Shown: positions 31,484 to 35,033 of the stretch, in pieces
How positions within the stretch are numbered: position 1 is the first letter of the stretch
How the letters are laid out: every line of letters starts with the position of its first letter
Assembly: GCA_016936215.1 (NCBI GenBank)
Contig: JAFGPL010000297.1
Span: 1-35,033 of the forward strand
Length of the DNA: 35,033 nt
Reading direction: 5' to 3'
From: Bacteroidales bacterium
GTDB taxonomy: Bacteria > Bacteroidota > Bacteroidia > Bacteroidales > UBA10428
The notes under the pieces: generated by a model
Databases searched by the model: none
The model's input: the letters and a program-made list of their open reading frames with translations, nothing else
Told to the model about the DNA's origin: nothing
Program-made: the position numbers and the translations under genes

Positions 31484-33439
31484 TCATTGAACAATTTTTT
31501 TAAGAACCTCCTGGTTGACCTCTATTGTGTATTTTTCACGAAGCGATTTGATCCATTCCTGCTCTAAGTATGTTTGATAATCAGCAGTGATGAGTCCCCT
31601 TGCTTCGCTTAGCTGTTTGGGTTCAGGCTGAATGATGTCGTTAACAGCCAATACCTTAAATTTGTTATTGTCTTTTTTTGTAACGATGAATCCCTTTTGC
31701 CATGACACATCTGCCAGGTCTTTCATATCATCCTTTTCAAGCTTCTTATCTTCAACATTTATACATATTACAGTATCGTTCTTGCAAATTATGTCCTGCA
31801 CCTGTTGCGGGGTTGTTGGCTGTTTTATTCTTTTTTTGGCAAGTTTCAATACCTTTTTTGTAAGTAAGGAATCTTCAAAAGTATAAGTGGAGAGGCTGAT
31901 GCGTTCCTGCCACATGTATTTGTTTTTGTTGTTTTCATGAAACTGTTCAAGCCCTGCTGTGTCTTTCATGGCTTTACTCCAAACAAGTTCATCGGTAAGG
32001 TTAAAAAGCAGTATGCCATCGTGATATTCTTCCATAAGGTGTTTGAATTCGGGATATTTGAATTCAAGCTGGCTTTTTTCGTAATCAATGGATTTAACGT
32101 GAATAAAATCCTCAAGTCTTGTATTAACTATATCATCGAAGGTGTAGCCTGATTTATAACTTTTTTCGGCTGCTATGTGTTTTGCTAAATCATACTGGGT
32201 ATAATCTTTGTTGGTAAATGAAATAACAGGGTCGGTAAGGTCTTTGGCAACCGAAGGGTCCCATTTTCCACTGTAAACCGATTCATCAAGCATTTCCTTC
32301 ACGGGCTGAAGGTTTTCTTCGTATAGAGTGAAATTGTTTTCTTTTTTGATACGTTCAACAAGCAGTTTTTCGTTGACCGTATTTCTGTTGTCCCTTGAAA
32401 GCTTTCTTTCAAGTTCGGGTTTGAGTTCTTCGAACGATTCGATCGGTGCCTTTCCCAGGAGCCTGAAAATATGCCAGCCATAATCGGTAGATTGCGGTTC
32501 TGAAAAATCACCACTGTCTTTCAGACTGAAAACTACTTTTTCAAGATGTTCGGGAATTACGCCAGATCTAATCCAGTTGAGGTCTCCGCCTTTTGAAGCT
32601 GTATTTCTGTCATCTGAATATTCGGCGGCAAGTTTTACGAAGTCTTCACCCTTTTTTAGTTTTTCATAACACTCAAACACTTTTTTTTCTCCCTCTTTTC
32701 GTGCTGCTGTGTCCTGTTCATTGCCCAGTACCATGATATGGGCCAGCCTAACCTTTCCCGGTGAAGGCCTTTTATTTTCAACTTTTAAAATATGGTATCC
32801 GAACCTTGTACGGAACGGCATTGAAACTTCGCCTATTTTGGTGGTGTATGCCGCTGTTTCAAAAGGATAAATCATCTGGAATGCCGAAAACCAACCAAGA
32901 TGGCCGCCGTTTTTTTGGGCCGAAGGGTCTTCGGATTCCTCGCGGGCAACTTTATCAAAGGGTTCTCCTTTTAGTATCCTGTTTCTTATCCCGATCATCT
33001 GGTTATACGATAGCAATGTATCAGATGGTGCGGCGTCTGGTTCTATGCGAAGCAATATATGGCTGGCAGACACTTCGTTTACCGATCTGTAATAAGCCTC
33101 TTCAAGCAGCCTGTTTTGTGACCCTTTGTCTTCAAGGTAAGGTTTTGCCAACTGCTCGCGGTAGCCCGCAAGCTCGTTGATGAAAGATAGTAATGTGTCA
33201 TATCCCAGATTTTCTGCCTCGATGACTTTAAGTTTAAAATTTATAAACAACTGAAGATACTCCTCAACACTTTTGTTGTCGTAAACAGTTGATGTGTTAT
33301 TTTTTCTGTAAATGCGCTCAAATTCTTCACGGCTGACTTTTTCGTCGCCAATGGTGAGCAGAATTTCGTCTCCCTGCCCTGAAACGATTGCAAACGGTAT
33401 TGAAACAAAAACTAACAGCAATTTTAAGTATCTCTTCAT
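31484..33439 (-). CDS. Two-parvulin periplasmic PPIase (SurA/PpiD-like)
   Basis: The protein has 651 residues with a signal peptide (MKRYLKLLLVFVSIPFAIVSG). A helical chaperone part (about 25-120) precedes two full parvulin domains. Domain one (124-221) has SASHILLRI (H127) and RFGYHILKV (H216); domain two (231-328) has LAHIMVLG (H234) and GWHIFRLL (H323). Both His pairs are intact, so both domains may be active. The remaining 320 residues are helical with a Lys-rich DDIVNTRLEDFIHVKS stretch, and form a long C-terminal domain not seen in E. coli SurA. It lies 19 bases after guaB and 49 before the next lipoprotein gene. It likely folds outer-membrane proteins. Confidence 0.93.
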   Translation of the reverse strand: MKRYLKLLLVFVSIPFAIVSGQGDEILLTIGDEKVSREEFERIYRKNNTSTVYDNKSVEEYLQLFINFKLKVIEAENLGYDTLLSFINELAGYREQLAKPYLEDKGSQNRLLEEAYYRSVNEVSASHILLRIEPDAAPSDTLLSYNQMIGIRNRILKGEPFDKVAREESEDPSAQKNGGHLGWFSAFQMIYPFETAAYTTKIGEVSMPFRTRFGYHILKVENKRPSPGKVRLAHIMVLGNEQDTAARKEGEKKVFECYEKLKKGEDFVKLAAEYSDDRNTASKGGDLNWIRSGVIPEHLEKVVFSLKDSGDFSEPQSTDYGWHIFRLLGKAPIESFEELKPELERKLSRDNRNTVNEKLLVERIKKENNFTLYEENLQPVKEMLDESVYSGKWDPSVAKDLTDPVISFTNKDYTQYDLAKHIAAEKSYKSGYTFDDIVNTRLEDFIHVKSIDYEKSQLEFKYPEFKHLMEEYHDGILLFNLTDELVWSKAMKDTAGLEQFHENNKNKYMWQERISLSTYTFEDSLLTKKVLKLAKKRIKQPTTPQQVQDIICKNDTVICINVEDKKLEKDDMKDLADVSWQKGFIVTKKDNNKFKVLAVNDIIQPEPKQLSEARGLITADYQTYLEQEWIKSLREKYTIEVNQEVLKKIVQ

Positions 33440-33458
33440 GGTTTGTTATTTTAGTTTA

Positions 33459-34934
33459 TTAGTTATCACGGCTGTAATTTGGCGCTTCGCGGGTAATAGC
33501 CACATCGTGAGGGTGGCTTTCAAACAATCCCGAATTGGTTATCCTTACAAATTTTGCGTTCCAAAGCATCTCAATGTTTTTGGCCCCGCAATAACCCATG
33601 CCTGCCCTGAGGCCGCCAATTAACTGATATATCACTTCAGACAGCAACCCTTTATATGGTACCCTGGCAACGATACCTTCGGGTACTAGTTTTTTCGCAT
33701 CTTCATCCGATTCCTGAAAATACCTGTCGCCCGATCCCTGTTGCATGGCTTCTATTGAACCCATGCCCCTGTAGGTTTTGTATTTTCGCCCGTTGAAGAT
33801 GATCGTTTCGCCTGGAGACTCATCCACACCGGCAAACAAAGAACCTGCCATAATTGAACTGGCGCCTGCTGCAATTGCTTTGGTGATGTCTCCCGAGTAC
33901 CTGATACCCCCATCTGCAATGATGGGTATATTTTTTCCTTTTAACGCCTGGGCAACATCAAATATTGCAGAAAGTTGCGGGACACCAATACCGGCGATTA
34001 CCCTGGTTGTGCAGATAGACCCTGGGCCGATGCCGACTTTCACTGCATCTGCACCGGCATTGGCAAGGTCAATTGCAGCTTCGGCCGTGGCAATGTTGCC
34101 GATTATAATATCTTTGTCCGGAAACGCTTTTTTAGCTTGTTTCAGCAGTTCAATAACACTATGCGTATGACCGTGCGCAGTATCAATAAATATTGCATCC
34201 ACATCGGCTTTCACCAGTGCTTCAATCCTTTCCATCGAGTCTTTGGTAACCCCGACGGCAGCGCCCACGCGCAGCCTTCCCATGCTGTCTTTACATGAAA
34301 ATGGCCTGTCTTTGGCTTTGGTTATGTCTTTATAGGTGATAAGGCCGATCAGACGCTGGTTTTCATCTACCACGGGCAGTTTTTCAATTTTATAATTCTG
34401 AAGGATATTTGATGCTTCCTCGAGGTTTATTTCAACGTTGGTGGTGATAAGGTTCTCATGGGTCATTACCTCACTGATTGGCCTCTCATGATTTTTTTCA
34501 AAACGCAGATCCCTGTTGGTCACGATACCAATCAGCCGGTGTTTCTCGTCAACAACCGGAATGCCGCCAATCTTAAACTCTTTCATAAGGTTTAGGGCAT
34601 CGGCAACCGTAAGGTCTTTTTCGATGGTGATGGGATCGAATATCATCCCGTTTTCAGCCCTTTTGACAATCTTTACCTGTTTTGCCTGGTTTTCGATGCT
34701 CATGTTTTTATGAATCACACCCAGTCCGCCTTCCCGTGCAATGGCAATGGCAAGGTTTGCCTCGGTAACCGTATCCATCGCTGCAGAAACAATGGGGGTA
34801 TTTAAGATGATATTCCTTGAAAGTTTTGTGGTTAGGTTAACTTCTTTGGGCAGTACCTCTGAGTAAGAGGGTACGAGCAATACATCATCAAAGGTCAGAC
34901 CTTCGGAGATTATTCTGTCGGTAAAGATAGACAT
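33459..34934 (-). CDS. guaB: IMP dehydrogenase
   Basis: Oxidises IMP to XMP with NAD+, the rate-limiting step to guanine nucleotides. The protein has 491 residues from the ATG ([20 protein letters not shown]); a TTG two codons earlier is unlikely. The (beta/alpha)8 barrel is split by a CBS pair at about 98-208 ([21 protein letters not shown] and [19 protein letters not shown]). The catalytic loop is [11 protein letters not shown] with C308. [21 protein letters not shown] and ERYF-type GSGDRYFQ flap residues follow. It heads the - strand cluster with outer-membrane folding genes, an arrangement recurrent in Bacteroidota as I recall. Confidence 0.98.
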   Translation of the reverse strand: MSIFTDRIISEGLTFDDVLLVPSYSEVLPKEVNLTTKLSRNIILNTPIVSAAMDTVTEANLAIAIAREGGLGVIHKNMSIENQAKQVKIVKRAENGMIFDPITIEKDLTVADALNLMKEFKIGGIPVVDEKHRLIGIVTNRDLRFEKNHERPISEVMTHENLITTNVEINLEEASNILQNYKIEKLPVVDENQRLIGLITYKDITKAKDRPFSCKDSMGRLRVGAAVGVTKDSMERIEALVKADVDAIFIDTAHGHTHSVIELLKQAKKAFPDKDIIIGNIATAEAAIDLANAGADAVKVGIGPGSICTTRVIAGIGVPQLSAIFDVAQALKGKNIPIIADGGIRYSGDITKAIAAGASSIMAGSLFAGVDESPGETIIFNGRKYKTYRGMGSIEAMQQGSGDRYFQESDEDAKKLVPEGIVARVPYKGLLSEVIYQLIGGLRAGMGYCGAKNIEMLWNAKFVRITNSGLFESHPHDVAITREAPNYSRDN

Positions 34935-34963
34935 GGCCAACTGTTTTTGTTTTTTAAATGTTG

Positions 34964-34971
34964 CGAAAATA
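34964..34971 (-). promoter_or_regulatory. Candidate promoter element of the guaB cluster
   Basis: Read on the - strand, TATTTTCG is one base off the TAnnTTTG -7 element and lies 30 bases before the guaB ATG. No clear -33 partner was found. Confidence 0.35.
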
Positions 34972-35033
34972 CAAAAAAATGACTGAATATTGCGACTTAT
35001 TTAACATTTATTGGGAACTCCGTTCAAGTTGTT

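Noticed and set aside
32761-33180. 139-codon open frame on the + strand inside the two-parvulin gene
   Set aside because: It is antisense to both the chaperone part and a parvulin domain of a clear gene.
1-35033. tRNA or rRNA genes
   Set aside because: No cloverleaf-like or rRNA-like sequence was seen in any gap, though no covariance search could be run.

Overview
The window looks like chromosomal DNA from a member of the Bacteroidota, probably the Bacteroidales/Marinilabiliales side. The grounds are several lipoproteins with short Cys lipoboxes and acidic residues after the Cys, TAnnTTTG-type -7 promoter elements, almost no Shine-Dalgarno sequences, a guaB/parvulin/OstA gene cluster, an OmpA protein with the PorE-like domain order, a DUF2795 protein, and a PG0541-like protein behind an RND pump. 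No rRNA, tRNA, CRISPR array, phage or intact insertion sequence was seen.

Layout. 1-6732: a terminator from an upstream gene, then a + strand operon of TetR regulator, TolC-type channel, periplasmic adaptor, RND pump and a small PII-like protein, closed by a strong terminator. 6733-7118: a gene-free patch with GC-rich palindromes and a 237-bp element with 14-bp inverted ends. 7119-11057 (-): rhaT, rhaB and rhaA for L-rhamnose uptake and its first two catabolic steps. A GH88-type unsaturated glucuronyl hydrolase lipoprotein is divergent from rhaT (11197-12390, +). Rhamnose next to unsaturated uronate is what a rhamnose/uronate polysaccharide such as ulvan or rhamnogalacturonan would yield. The rhamnulose-1-phosphate aldolase is not in the window.

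12430-23015 is a mixed region. It holds a Cys-rich lipoprotein, a Gfo/Idh/MocA oxidoreductase, an alkaline phosphatase coupled to a putative beta-propeller protein, the PorE-like OmpA protein, an exported aldose 1-epimerase and a cupin. It also holds a possible small membrane protein, a possible structured RNA, a secreted protein with an exact 30-residue W-M-L repeat, a secreted alpha/beta esterase and a ComB-like phosphatase. 23015-27653 carries recG (coupled to comB), a methyltransferase, an orphan MacB/LolD-type ABC ATPase, a PduO-type cobalamin adenosyltransferase and a DUF2795 protein with its own clear promoter.

27688-34934 (-) is a compact cluster reading guaB, a two-parvulin PPIase, a degenerate PPIase-like lipoprotein, a SurA-like PPIase and an OstA/LptA-like protein. 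Apart from guaB, it forms an outer-membrane biogenesis module.

Most of the window is ordinary core and carbohydrate-accessory sequence. I see no clear new defence or mobile system. The items most worth a second look are the PII-like protein tied to the efflux pump, the 30-residue repeat protein, the complementary loss of parvulin active-site histidines along the PPIase cluster, the twin CX3C lipoprotein, and the structured intergenic region at 20371-20529.
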